A DNA stretch of 64,000 nt from NCBI RefSeq assembly GCF_034137685.1, contig NZ_CP139418.1, forward strand, positions 1,267,001-1,331,000, written 5' to 3'. The notes below the pieces were generated by a model that did not search any database, was not told the origin of the DNA, and saw only the letters and a program-made list of their open reading frames with translations. Numbering within the stretch: the first letter of the stretch is position 1; each line of letters begins with the position of its first letter. The translations under genes were made by a program, and so were the position numbers. Below are positions 39,172-47,448 of the stretch, piece after piece. The DNA is from Streptococcus sp. S1. GTDB taxonomy: Bacteria > Bacillota > Bacilli > Lactobacillales > Streptococcaceae.

Positions 39172-39669
39172 ATGAAGATTATTATTAAAACAATGGAAAC
39201 TCCTGAAGAGATAGAAGGAAAATCTCTCGTTCATTGGCAAACGTGGAGAGAGGCTTATGACAATCTTTTACCCGCGGAATATCAGGATACGATGACATTA
39301 GATAGATGTCGTTTCTTTAGTCAAAAGTATCCAGAAAATACCTTGATTGCGATGGATGGAAAAAAGGTCGTTGGATTTATCAGCTATGGAAATTTTCGTG
39401 ATGAGGCCATTCAAGCTGGTGAAATCATTGCCTTATATGTTTTAAAAGATTACTATGGAAAAGGTGTGAGTGAACAGTTAATGCATGATGCATTTGCTGC
39501 TCTCGATCATTTCTCTGAAATTTATTTATGGGTTTTGAAAGATAATAAGCGAGCCATTGCTTTCTATCAAAAAATGGGTTTTACTTTTGATGGTCAAGAA
39601 AAAATACTTGAACTTGGAAAACCTGTTAAGGAGTTGCGGATGATGTGTTCTTCAAATAATAATTCTTAA
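39172..39669 (+). CDS. GNAT family N-acetyltransferase
   Basis: The 165-residue protein has the GNAT core: beta-4 IIALYVLKDYYGKGVSEQLM with a G-rich acetyl-CoA loop variant (YGKGVS), and the C-terminal NKRAIAFYQKMGFTFDG. It sits 15 bases after uvrB, so it may be cotranscribed. The N-terminal SLVHWQTWREAYDNLLP is typical of a subgroup of unknown substrate. Confidence 0.85.
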   Translation: MKIIIKTMETPEEIEGKSLVHWQTWREAYDNLLPAEYQDTMTLDRCRFFSQKYPENTLIAMDGKKVVGFISYGNFRDEAIQAGEIIALYVLKDYYGKGVSEQLMHDAFAALDHFSEIYLWVLKDNKRAIAFYQKMGFTFDGQEKILELGKPVKELRMMCSSNNNS

Positions 39670-39762
39670 AGAACGTATCTATCAATCTTTGAATCATTAT
39701 CAATTAATCAAGTAAAAAAATAAAAGAGATAGAATGAACTAAAGAAATGAAGGAGAAGACGA

Positions 39763-40386
39763 ATGAAAATTCTAGTCATCAATGGACATCCTGATCAAGA
39801 AAGTTACTGTCAGGCTATTTTTCAAACCATTGTCGAAACTATTGACTCAAATCGCCACGAGCTTAAAGTGATCAATCTCAATGAAGAGGATTTTGATCCA
39901 GTTCTTCGCTACGGCTATCGAAAGCGGATGGAGGAAGATTCCTTTATCCTTCGTTCTCAAGAATGGATCCAGTGGGCGGATCACCTGATCTTTGTCTATC
40001 CCATCTGGTGGAGTAGTCTGCCGAGCCTCATGAAGGGCTGGATCGATCGGGTCTTTACACCGGGGATTGCCTACTCGTCCAATGATCAGGGAAGCTTTAT
40101 CTGGAATTACCTCAGAGGCAAGCAATTCAAGAAGTTACTCAAAGGGAAAACAGCCAGTATTTATGCAACCTCAATGGCTCCTACTTGGTGGTACAAGATC
40201 TTTTCAGGCCCTCTCAACATTCCAGATAGTTATGGCATCTCTGTTTTGAAGAATGCTGTCTTGAACCATTGTGGGATTAAAACCAAGCGTGTTTGCATTT
40301 TGGGTGAAGTCGGCCGGGATGTGAACACCGCTAGCATGCGGCAACACCATCTCCAAAAGGTAGCAGCAGAAGTGAAGAAACTTTGA
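39763..40386 (+). CDS. NAD(P)H-dependent flavin oxidoreductase (flavodoxin-like fold)
   Basis: The 207-residue protein begins with ILVINGHPDQESYCQAI, the FMN/FAD-binding start of the NQO1/MdaB/KefF family. The conserved FVYPIWWSSLPSLMKGWIDRVFTPG segment (read in parts, about residues 71-95) supports this. It likely reduces quinones or similar acceptors. It has its own ribosome-binding site (AAGGAG) and no clear partner. Confidence 0.88.
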   Translation: MKILVINGHPDQESYCQAIFQTIVETIDSNRHELKVINLNEEDFDPVLRYGYRKRMEEDSFILRSQEWIQWADHLIFVYPIWWSSLPSLMKGWIDRVFTPGIAYSSNDQGSFIWNYLRGKQFKKLLKGKTASIYATSMAPTWWYKIFSGPLNIPDSYGISVLKNAVLNHCGIKTKRVCILGEVGRDVNTASMRQHHLQKVAAEVKKL

Positions 40387-40489
40387 TCAGAGATGGGTTA
40401 CTACTGATAAGTTAGTGTCTTTAGTTGTATTTTAATTGGCTTTTGGTTAAACTATTAACATAATCTATAAAATGTAGGAATGATTCCAT

Positions 40490-40843
40490 ATGTTTCTTTT
40501 TATCTATATGATCTATGTCATTTATTCACTATCAAAAATGAAAAGAGAAGGAAAAAGAGTCTCTATTTTTACGAAGATTGTCGTCTTTGGTTTATTGGTT
40601 TTATCATTGATTATGATGTATTTCAGGATTTTGGCATTTTTATTTTCCCCTTTGCCATTTTTTGGTTTTCTAGCCTCTCTTGTTCTTGGTAGTATGATGT
40701 TATCTCTCAAACTAGTTATTGCCCTTGCATTACTATTGTTGTCACTAAGTCTATTCTTAGACAGCAAAAAAAGTGATCCAGATGCGCCCCTAATTGATCA
40801 TTGGCTACGGTTGGCAGTCCATGTACTCTTGATCATTATCTAA
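40490..40843 (+). CDS. Small membrane protein of unknown function
   Basis: The 117-residue protein has about four hydrophobic segments and a C-terminal acidic turn (DSKKSDPDAPLIDH). TAGGAA precedes the ATG. I do not recognise a family. It is the first of a run of small membrane proteins that ends at mutX. Confidence 0.6.
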   Translation: MFLFIYMIYVIYSLSKMKREGKRVSIFTKIVVFGLLVLSLIMMYFRILAFLFSPLPFFGFLASLVLGSMMLSLKLVIALALLLLSLSLFLDSKKSDPDAPLIDHWLRLAVHVLLIII

Positions 40844-40900
40844 GATAAGAAGATTATTGGTTTTTTAAGCTTTGAACCAATGTTTACATAGGAGAGGTCA

Positions 40901-41335
40901 ATGATGGGAAAGTATTTGTACCTGTTTAGGATTGTGTATCTTATTCTTTTACTTTTCGTGTTTGCCAACTTCCTTTTAGAATTGTTTGGCTACGCATTTA
41001 CGCCACTTCTTTGGAATCCCTGGCTGTATCTAGGAGCAGTGACGGCATTTAGTCACATCTGGTATCGCTTCTATCGAACTCACACAGTCAATTGGAAGAA
41101 TGTAGTGGGGCTACTGTTTAGTTTCTTTGCTAGCCTGATCCTAGTATTATTCATTGTGTTTTTCTTTAGTTTTGATGGTCATGGTTCGGTAACGATTCAC
41201 TCGGAATATTATTTAAAAGAGAAGTCAATTGTCTTTCAAAGAGGCTCCCTTTTAGATGCCTTTGATGAATACCATGAGCTGGTGAATCCCTTTGTCATGA
41301 AAAAAGAAATAGAGAAGAAAGTATATATTGATTAA
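40901..41335 (+). CDS. Membrane protein of unknown function
   Basis: The 144-residue protein has three or four membrane helices and an extracellular or cytoplasmic tail (HSEYYLKEKSIVFQRGSLLD). GGAGAGG precedes two adjacent ATGs. No recognised family. It directly precedes the first mutX-derived repeat. Confidence 0.6.
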   Translation: MMGKYLYLFRIVYLILLLFVFANFLLELFGYAFTPLLWNPWLYLGAVTAFSHIWYRFYRTHTVNWKNVVGLLFSFFASLILVLFIVFFFSFDGHGSVTIHSEYYLKEKSIVFQRGSLLDAFDEYHELVNPFVMKKEIEKKVYID

Positions 41336-41343
41336 TTGTTACC

Positions 41344-41437
41344 ATCATAGAAAGGAAGTTTATGTCACGTAAAACGTCTACTATATTGACCAACTTATGT
41401 ATGGTCGAAGATCTTGAAAATGGGAAAGTCGTCCTTT
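41344..41437 (+). repeat. Direct repeat copy 1 of the mutX 5' region
   Basis: About 94 bases, including the ribosome-binding site and first 25 codons, repeat with roughly a dozen differences at 43142-43235 (the true mutX start). The copies are 1798 bases apart and flank the tandem membrane-protein genes. Confidence 0.85.
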
Positions 41438-41574
41438 CGTCTTTATTTTCACTTGACTCAGCTTATATCTGGTTTCCTATTGTCATCTACCTTCTAGTCT
41501 TGATGTTAACTTTGGCAATCTTCTTTCTCTCTAAAGGTTCAAAAAAAGGAATAGATGATAATGAAGATGAGTAG
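41362..41574 (+). pseudogene. Chimera: MutX N-terminus fused to the C-terminal tail of the membrane family
   Basis: The 70-residue frame starts with 25 residues nearly identical to MutX (ILTNLCMVEDLENGKVVL compared with ILCNLCMVEDLENGKVVL). It then switches to SLFSLDSAYIWFPIVIYLL, which matches the C-terminal end of the three membrane paralogues downstream (LSLDHRYIWFPIATYLV). No Nudix box remains. It looks like the product of tandem duplication of a membrane-gene/mutX unit followed by an internal deletion. It may still be expressed as a one-helix peptide because the mutX ribosome-binding site is kept. Confidence 0.8.
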
Positions 41575-42097
41575 ACAAATGAAGTACAAGACAAAAGAAA
41601 AGTCTTCTTGGACTAAGAGGTTTTCTCTTTGGATGGAAAGGCACCGAAGGATTGGTCAACTCCTGGATACGAGTGTGTTATTTGGATCTTTGTATGTATC
41701 ATTTCTTGCCGCCCCTTTCATTGGTTATCAACTCCCAAGCTTAAACTATCTTTCTCCCTTAAGCTTCAATCTTTTCTTTCTGATCTTCTCAACCTATTGC
41801 CTTGTCTTTCATTCTGGAAGTGATACACTTCAGAAATGGCGTTACTTTTCATGGATATTTATTGGTTTCAATGGTTCTCTTTTTCCTTTTCATCTCTTGG
41901 TAGGACTGAATTGGCTAGGACGTCGTAAGTCAACGAATTTCCCTCCTATAATTTCTATGGATCCGGCCTATGTCTGGATTCCTATTGTAAGTTATCTATT
42001 TTTCTTTTTCTTAGGGCTGGGCATTCTGCTTTTGGTTATACGGATAGAAAAGAGAAGAAGGAGGCGTAAATGGAACGAAAGATTAAGAAACGAATGA
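41555..42097 (+). CDS. Tandem membrane family, copy 1
   Basis: The 180-residue protein has a basic N-terminus, four membrane helices and the family motif near the end: NFPPIISMDPAYVWIPIVSY. It overlaps the chimera upstream (20 bases) and copy 2 downstream (28 bases). Several in-frame ATGs are clustered at the start (41555, 41561, 41567). The function is unknown; this is the most divergent of the three copies. Confidence 0.7.
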   Translation: MIMKMSRQMKYKTKEKSSWTKRFSLWMERHRRIGQLLDTSVLFGSLYVSFLAAPFIGYQLPSLNYLSPLSFNLFFLIFSTYCLVFHSGSDTLQKWRYFSWIFIGFNGSLFPFHLLVGLNWLGRRKSTNFPPIISMDPAYVWIPIVSYLFFFFLGLGILLLVIRIEKRRRRRKWNERLRNE

Positions 42098-42645
42098 AAA
42101 AGAAAGTCACGGCACAGAAAAAATCAAAAAAATACCATAAACTAAATCGAAAAATGAGCTGGCTAGATAAAGTAAAATTATGGTTGCTACAGCATTCAAA
42201 AATAGCTTTTCTATTAGATAGTAGTATATTTTTTTTATCAGCTTTTGGGATACTCTATTTCTTGCTTGGGACAACTTTTGTTCCAAAACCCTATCAAAAC
42301 TTTTATTATGTCTTTCCACTTTATATGAATCTTGTATTCTTAGTGAACATGCTTTATCACGGTGTTTTTAGAGATACTTTTGATGGAATGCTTACAGTAC
42401 AAGATTTTGCAGATCCATTCTTGTACCTAAATGGAGTAGGTTTTCTGTTTCATTTGTTTTTTGGAATAATGGGTCGAAATAGAAAGAGTATTCCTCCCCT
42501 GCTAACTCTAGACCACCACTATATCTGGTTTCCTATTCTTACCTATGTAATCTTCTTTCTTGTGGCTATGTTGATAATTTTAATTTCCAAGCATCTTGAT
42601 AATAAAAAGAGAGAAGAAGAAAATGGTTTAAATCCACACAAATGA
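42070..42645 (+). CDS. Tandem membrane family, copy 2
   Basis: The 191-residue protein has a strongly basic N-terminus (about 30 residues rich in K), four membrane helices and the motif GRNRKSIPPLLTLDHHYIWF followed by PILTY. GGAGG precedes the ATG inside copy 1. It shares the whole layout with copy 3: a WL-x-HK/S-IAF start, FPLYMNLVFL in helix 2, DFADPFLYLNGVGFLFHLF in helix 3. Function unknown. Confidence 0.75.
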   Translation: MERKIKKRMKKKVTAQKKSKKYHKLNRKMSWLDKVKLWLLQHSKIAFLLDSSIFFLSAFGILYFLLGTTFVPKPYQNFYYVFPLYMNLVFLVNMLYHGVFRDTFDGMLTVQDFADPFLYLNGVGFLFHLFFGIMGRNRKSIPPLLTLDHHYIWFPILTYVIFFLVAMLIILISKHLDNKKREEENGLNPHK

Positions 42646-43148
42646 AAAATAATCAAAGAAAATCAAATACAAAAAAGAATCTATCAAGGAGAGAAAGTTT
42701 TCAGCTCTGGCTAGATTCTCATAAAATTATAGGCTTTTTCCTGATCCTTGATCTCATCTTAGGAATAGGAATAGGTATCAATCTTATTTTTAATAGTCTT
42801 CCTATTCCGTCGCCCTATAGAGATATCAATTATAGTTTTCCATTATATATAAATCTTTTTTGTCTGGTGTATCGATTATTTGACTATTGGTTCCTAGACT
42901 TTTCTAGGACAAGGATGACAATAAAAAGATATGCAGATTTATTTATTTATCTTAATAGTATCGGTTTAGTGGTCCATCTCTTTATCGGGGTTGGTGGGAA
43001 AAATAGTAAAGGGATTTTGCCATCCCTCTTATCCCTAGATCACCGTTACATTTGGTTTCCTATAGCAACCTATCTGGTCTTTTTTACTGTACCTGCTTTA
43101 ATGGTTTTGTTTATGAAATATATTGAAACAAAAAGGAATAAATCATAG
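42642..43148 (+). CDS. Tandem membrane family, copy 3
   Basis: The 168-residue protein has four membrane helices and the motif LLSLDHRYIWFPIATYLVFF, the closest match to the tail of the chimera at 41362. It overlaps copy 2 by four bases. Its stop codon lies within the second mutX 5' repeat, so the family and mutX are physically joined. Function unknown. Confidence 0.75.
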   Translation: MKNNQRKSNTKKNLSRRESFQLWLDSHKIIGFFLILDLILGIGIGINLIFNSLPIPSPYRDINYSFPLYINLFCLVYRLFDYWFLDFSRTRMTIKRYADLFIYLNSIGLVVHLFIGVGGKNSKGILPSLLSLDHRYIWFPIATYLVFFTVPALMVLFMKYIETKRNKS

Positions 43149-43235
43149 AAAGGAAGTTTATGTCACGTACAACGCCTACTATATTGTGCAATCTTTGCAT
43201 GGTCGAAGATCTTGAAAATGGGAAGGTGGTCCTTC
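43142..43235 (+). repeat. Direct repeat copy 2 (mutX 5' region)
   Basis: Partner of 41344-41437, containing the stop of membrane copy 3, AAAGGAAG and the first 25 codons of mutX. Confidence 0.85.
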
Positions 43236-43627
43236 AATTCCGCTCACCTGAAAAGACTCACTGGGCTGGCTATGCTTTTCCAGGTGGCCATATCGAAGAA
43301 GGAGAAAGCCTTGTAGAATCCGTCATTCGTGAAATCTACGAAGAGACAGGACTTACAATTACAAATCCAAAACTGGTCGCAGTCAAAGACTGGCCACAAG
43401 ATGAGGGCGGCCGCTACATCGTCTTTTGCTACAAAGCGACAGAATATACAGGCCAGCTAAGATCGTCTGATGAAGGAGAAGTTTCTTGGGTTAAGAAAGA
43501 CCAATTAGAAAAGTTGGATTTATCCTACGACATGCTTCCTCTGCTGGAAGTGATGGAAGACCCAGATTTGTCCGAGTACTATTATCGTAAACGGACAGAT
43601 GATGATTGGGAAAAATTAAGATTCTAA
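43160..43627 (+). CDS. mutX: Nudix hydrolase, 8-oxo-dGTP diphosphatase
   Basis: The 155-residue protein carries a full Nudix box from GGHIEEGESLVESVIREIYE to ETGL (about residues 38-60), with all catalytic glutamates. It resembles pneumococcal MutX, which removes oxidised dGTP and lowers mutation. The C-terminus (YYYRKRTDDDWEKLRF) also fits MutX. Its 5' end is the source of the upstream repeat. A terminator follows. Confidence 0.92.
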   Translation: MSRTTPTILCNLCMVEDLENGKVVLQFRSPEKTHWAGYAFPGGHIEEGESLVESVIREIYEETGLTITNPKLVAVKDWPQDEGGRYIVFCYKATEYTGQLRSSDEGEVSWVKKDQLEKLDLSYDMLPLLEVMEDPDLSEYYYRKRTDDDWEKLRF

Positions 43628-43633
43628 GCAAAG

Positions 43634-43658
43634 AGCTAGAGGTATCTAGCTTTTTTTG
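43634..43658 (+). terminator. Terminator of mutX
   Basis: AGCTAGA/TCTAGCT with a four-base loop followed by seven T. Confidence 0.85.
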
Positions 43659-43781
43659 CTTGTAAGGTAAAAGAAGTAAGAATATTCCATTCGTGCTTGA
43701 ATCTGCTCAGAAAAAGTACTATAGTATAAGCATAAAATACAATTGTAATCTTTCATACTGTGAATAGAAAGAAGGCAAGAT

Positions 43782-43922
43782 ATGAAATTACAATTTAGAA
43801 TCCTGATAGGAATTTGCTTCTTGATCGGTGCCTTAGTCTTTGCCTTTCAAAAGGAATGGTCGTACGCTTTGCTGTTGCTCTTAGTTGGGGTTTCATACCT
43901 TTATAAAGGAGTGCGTCGATGA
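43782..43922 (+). CDS. Small hydrophobic membrane peptide (46 residues) ahead of an ABC transporter
   Basis: The frame encodes two short hydrophobic stretches (ILIGICFLIGALVFAF and YALLLLLVGVSYLY) ending in KGVRR. GAAGG precedes the ATG, and its stop overlaps the ATPase start as ATGA, which strongly suggests translation. It is too short for standard gene calling. It may be a membrane partner of the transporter or an immunity peptide; no family recognised. Confidence 0.65.
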   Translation: MKLQFRILIGICFLIGALVFAFQKEWSYALLLLLVGVSYLYKGVRR

Positions 43923-44623
43923 AGAGTGATTGTTTAAACATCAAGGGGCTAAACGTTTGGTATAAAAAAGACAAGCCCATTATAAAAGACACGAATTTGC
44001 TTGTACCCAATCATTCTGTAGTAGGGTTGATTGGTCGAAATGGAGCAGGGAAGACAACCTTGCTAAAAGCTTTAAGTAGTGTTTTTGATCATCGGCAGTA
44101 TGCAGTTGAGTCTGTTACCATAGAAGACAAAGCGACCTCTTTTCATACGAATTTCTATAAGAGCCGTACCTATACAGTTTTTACTGAAAACAATAGTTTT
44201 TTAAACTGGGATTTTGTTCACTATTTTAATTTTGTCTGTCGTTTGTATCATCGAAAGAGAAATGAAACGTTATTGCAGGACTTGATTTCAGGCTTTCATT
44301 TTGAAGAATTTCTTAATACCGATATCGGTAGTTTGTCAACGGGAAACAAGAAGAAAGTCTTCTTGATCACAGCTTTTTATCTCAAACCTACCCTCCTTAT
44401 TTTGGACGAACCATTTGATGGCCTTGATTTTGATGCGACAGAATTTCTATATGGTTTGCTATTGCAGTATAAAGAAGAAGGCTCTATTCTGATGAGTTCG
44501 CATATCGCAGAGAGTATCGTTCGGGTGTGTGATACAGCTTATTCTATTGAAGATGGTCACATAGACGCGATCGAATCGAATTTAGAAGATTGGTTTCATG
44601 ACGTCAATCGTCAGAGGGGGTAG
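43919..44623 (+). CDS. ABC transporter ATP-binding protein
   Basis: The 234-residue ATPase has Walker A GRNGAGKTT (about residues 38-46), signature LSTGNKKKV and Walker B LLILDEPFDGLDFD. The helical region (TENNSFLNWDFVHYFNFVC) is of the ABC-2 exporter type. It is coupled to the 46-residue peptide upstream and followed three bases later by a permease. Substrate unknown. Confidence 0.88.
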   Translation: MKSDCLNIKGLNVWYKKDKPIIKDTNLLVPNHSVVGLIGRNGAGKTTLLKALSSVFDHRQYAVESVTIEDKATSFHTNFYKSRTYTVFTENNSFLNWDFVHYFNFVCRLYHRKRNETLLQDLISGFHFEEFLNTDIGSLSTGNKKKVFLITAFYLKPTLLILDEPFDGLDFDATEFLYGLLLQYKEEGSILMSSHIAESIVRVCDTAYSIEDGHIDAIESNLEDWFHDVNRQRG

Positions 44624-44626
44624 AGC

Positions 44627-45724
44627 ATGCTACTAGCAATTTTTAGAGATTTGGTATCCAAAAATCGTCTCTTCTTGTTCTTGACTTCCTTAGCTTTTGC
44701 TCTTTATTACCATCTTGTTGGAGCAAAATTTTCTACGAGCTTTCAAGTCTTGCTGATCAGTACGGCTATTGTTACTGCTCTATCGACCTTTCAGTTGCTC
44801 TATTCCTACTTTTCGATGGACAGGGTCCAGGCCTACTACCAGCTTCCTTTGTCTCTCAATCGTTTCAAAGGTTCTTTTCTAACGGTAACCTTTCTTCTCA
44901 ATTTACTAGAGCGCGTGCTGTTATTGATCCTCTTTTTAGGAGTCAGGTTAGACCTGCTACAATCCTTTAAGCTTGTCCTCCTTTCTTTACTGGTGGTATT
45001 AAGTGTGTTTTATGTCTTTATCCAGTTCAATACAAGGCCTAGTTTTCTAGGAGGAGTGCTCATTTCTGTAACGACTGTTCTTACAGGATCTTCTTTATGG
45101 GTCCAACAAGTGTCCTATATGATCTTACTTTCAGCCTTCATTGCTATCTTTATTTTTAAAAATGAGGACTTGATCGCGATTTCAAAAAATGATCAGCTGC
45201 TCGTTTCAAAGAGAAGAAGTAGCAATTATTTTTGGATTTCCTTATTTCAAGAGCGCTATTTTTCCATCAATTTTGTCTTTACTCTCATCTTCCTCCTTCT
45301 CATTCTGATACAGGATTATGATGCTCCTTTAAAAATCATCATCCTGTTAACGATTGCTTCTGTCAATACGCCATTAACTACTCTCATTTCCGCTGATAAA
45401 GATTTGATCGATCATGTTAAGTCTCTTCCTAAGAGTCGGTTCTTTTACTTGATGTATTACCGTGTATTGCTGACTTATTTCCTATCTGTCAATCTATTTG
45501 TTGCTCTGTTATTAAAAATGGTGGTTATGCCTGACTTGGGGATCCTATTTTTACTAGGAGTGATGATTCTAGCAGTAGTGGAAGCTGTTTTGCACTTACT
45601 GATTGAAATCTATTTCCCTTTAAGAAAATGGAATTTAAAGAGAGAATGTTGGAAGCACCCAAGAAAATATATTGTGCCTAGTATCGTCTTCTTACTTAGT
45701 TGGAGTCTCCTCTTCTGCTTCTAA
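44627..45724 (+). CDS. ABC-2-type permease
   Basis: The 365-residue protein has about 10 hydrophobic segments and no ATPase or peptidase motif. It is the membrane partner of the preceding ATPase. A region resembling YSYFSMDRVQAYYQLPLS after the second helix pair is typical of permeases of unknown-substrate ABC-2 systems in streptococci. I do not recognise a more specific family. Confidence 0.78.
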   Translation: MLLAIFRDLVSKNRLFLFLTSLAFALYYHLVGAKFSTSFQVLLISTAIVTALSTFQLLYSYFSMDRVQAYYQLPLSLNRFKGSFLTVTFLLNLLERVLLLILFLGVRLDLLQSFKLVLLSLLVVLSVFYVFIQFNTRPSFLGGVLISVTTVLTGSSLWVQQVSYMILLSAFIAIFIFKNEDLIAISKNDQLLVSKRRSSNYFWISLFQERYFSINFVFTLIFLLLILIQDYDAPLKIIILLTIASVNTPLTTLISADKDLIDHVKSLPKSRFFYLMYYRVLLTYFLSVNLFVALLLKMVVMPDLGILFLLGVMILAVVEAVLHLLIEIYFPLRKWNLKRECWKHPRKYIVPSIVFLLSWSLLFCF

Positions 45725-45784
45725 GGAATTGCCCCTTTGCTTGTATCTGCTTCTTAATTGTAGTATGATAGAGGAGTTGAAAAG

Positions 45785-46213
45785 ATGCTAGAAAAGGTGG
45801 CAAGTAATATGAAAGATTTTCACTTTGATGCAATTGCTGCATTTGAAAATTACGAAATCGAAAAGATGAGAGATGGCCATGTGGTGGTGACAACCAAGGT
45901 CGTGGAATCATCGCTCAATTATTATGGAAATGCGCATGGAGGCTATCTCTTTACCCTGTGTGACCAAGTCAGTGGTTTGGTCGTGGTTTCTCAAGGTGTC
46001 GATGGGGTGACCTTGCAATCCTCGATCAATTACTTGAAAGCAGGACGTCTGGGTGATGTCCTTACGATCCATGGCGAATGTGTCCACAGTGGACGGACGA
46101 CTCGAGTTGTGGATGTCGATATTACCAATCAAGACGGGGCCAATGTCTGCAAGGCAACCTTTACGATGTTTGTTACGGGAGTGAGAGATGAATCCGCACA
46201 AGTACGCATTTAA
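45785..46213 (+). CDS. PaaI-type hotdog-fold thioesterase
   Basis: The 142-residue protein has the hotdog-fold core LNYYGNAHGGYLFTLCDQVSG, with the catalytic aspartate in the long helix, and GRTTRVVDVDITNQDG. It likely hydrolyses an acyl-CoA. Two starts have good ribosome-binding sites, ATG 45785 (GAGGAG) and ATG 45809 (AAGGTGG); streptococcal homologues I recall begin MKDFHFDA, the second. It overlaps the HAD gene by 26 bases. Confidence 0.85.
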   Translation: MLEKVASNMKDFHFDAIAAFENYEIEKMRDGHVVVTTKVVESSLNYYGNAHGGYLFTLCDQVSGLVVVSQGVDGVTLQSSINYLKAGRLGDVLTIHGECVHSGRTTRVVDVDITNQDGANVCKATFTMFVTGVRDESAQVRI

Positions 46214-46940
46214 AAACTATATTTTTGATTTTTATGGAACCTTGGTCGACATCGAAACGGATGAGTCGAGTCCCATTTTATGGGATACCATGGCTCAGAT
46301 TTACCAATCCTACGGGGCAAGCTATACAGGAGAAGGCTTGCGACTGCGTTATAGAGAGCTGGTGCAACAAGCCGAAGAAGACTTGGCTAAGGAAAAACAA
46401 GTTGCCTACCCAGAGATTGATCTGACGGTCATCTTTGTGCAATTGTATTTAGAAGGTCATCCAAGTGGGAATAGTGTTGCCCATCTCAAAGAGTGGGGAC
46501 GTTTGATTGCGCGGACTTTCCGTGTCCTTTCTCGAAAGCGGTTGGAGCTTTATCCTCATACGAAAGAAGTATTAGAGGATATGAAAGCTGCAGGTTGTCG
46601 AATCTTTCTCTTATCCAATGCCCAAGCAGATTTTACCAATCCGGAGATTGATTTGGTTGGTTTGAGAGAACTTTTCCATGCCATTTACTTGTCGTCTGAT
46701 GCAGGTATTCGCAAACCTCAGCCAGAGTTTCTCTTGGAAGTGATGAAAGAACACCAGTTGAACCCTGAAAAAACGGTCATGGTGGGGAATGACTTTACGA
46801 CAGATGTCGCTGTTGCCCAAAGTGTCGGGATGGAGAGTATCTTGATTAATACCTTCCCCTACTCTGATGCTGAACTGCGCGAGAAGAATCAAGCAGGCGT
46901 GCGCGTGATTCGAGATATTCAAGAATTGCAGGAAGATTGA
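46188..46940 (+). CDS. HAD family hydrolase
   Basis: The 250-residue protein has HAD motif I FDFYGTLVD (about residues 13-21), motif II LLSNAQ, motif III lysine (IRKPQPEF) and motif IV VGNDFTTDV. The first motif reads DFYGT where DxDGT is common, so the second aspartate of motif I is replaced by tyrosine. That may affect phosphatase activity and suggests a haloacid dehalogenase-like subgroup. Coupled to the thioesterase upstream. Confidence 0.85.
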   Translation: MNPHKYAFKNYIFDFYGTLVDIETDESSPILWDTMAQIYQSYGASYTGEGLRLRYRELVQQAEEDLAKEKQVAYPEIDLTVIFVQLYLEGHPSGNSVAHLKEWGRLIARTFRVLSRKRLELYPHTKEVLEDMKAAGCRIFLLSNAQADFTNPEIDLVGLRELFHAIYLSSDAGIRKPQPEFLLEVMKEHQLNPEKTVMVGNDFTTDVAVAQSVGMESILINTFPYSDAELREKNQAGVRVIRDIQELQED

Positions 46941-46957
46941 AAAATATCATCCAAGTA

Positions 46958-46982
46958 GGGAGGCCAAGTCGCCTCCTTTTTT
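46958..46982 (+). terminator. Terminator of the thioesterase-HAD pair
   Basis: GGAGGC/GCCTCC with a six-base loop followed by six T. Confidence 0.9.
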
Positions 46983-47068
46983 CATGAAAATGCTACAGTC
47001 GAGCAGGATTTGTCAAATTTTCGCTTTCATGGTATACTATGAAAGTTAATTTGAATAAGGAGATAAAA

Positions 47069-47404
47069 ATGAATAACTTACCAAACTGTCCAAAATGTAA
47101 CTCTGAATACGTCTATGAAGATGGAGCGCTCTTGGTGTGCCCAGAGTGTGCGTATGAATGGAACCCAGCTGAGGTCGAAGAAGAAGAGGGTGTCGTAGCG
47201 ATTGACGCCAACGGAAACAAATTGGCTGATGGCGATACAGTGACTTTGATCAAAGATTTGAAAGTTAAGGGTGCACCGAAAGATTTGAAACAAGGGACGC
47301 GCGTGAAAAACATCCGTATCGTTGAAGGAGACCACAACATCGATTGTAAGATTGATGGCTTCGGTGCAATGAAACTCAAATCAGAATTTGTGAAGAAGAT
47401 TTAA
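47069..47404 (+). CDS. yjdM: Zinc-ribbon protein YjdM (PhnA-like)
   Basis: The 111-residue protein has an N-terminal zinc ribbon ([20 protein letters not shown], four cysteines) and the YjdM/PhnA domain ([30 protein letters not shown]). Despite the old phn name it is not a phosphonate hydrolase; its function is unclear. I start at the ATG after AAGGAGA; an in-frame ATG ten codons upstream overlaps a probable -10 (TATACT). Confidence 0.9.
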   Translation: MNNLPNCPKCNSEYVYEDGALLVCPECAYEWNPAEVEEEEGVVAIDANGNKLADGDTVTLIKDLKVKGAPKDLKQGTRVKNIRIVEGDHNIDCKIDGFGAMKLKSEFVKKI

Positions 47405-47437
47405 AGAAAAGAAGAAGGGCCTAGCCCCTTTTCTTTC
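47403..47437 (+). terminator. Terminator of yjdM
   Basis: AAGGGC and GCCCCTT form the core of a stem followed by TTCTTTC. Confidence 0.65.
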
Positions 47438-47448
47438 AGGAGAATACT

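Noticed and set aside
37403..39240. Long frames on other frames and strand inside uvrB
   Set aside because: They are shadows of the strongly coding uvrB frame without start signals.
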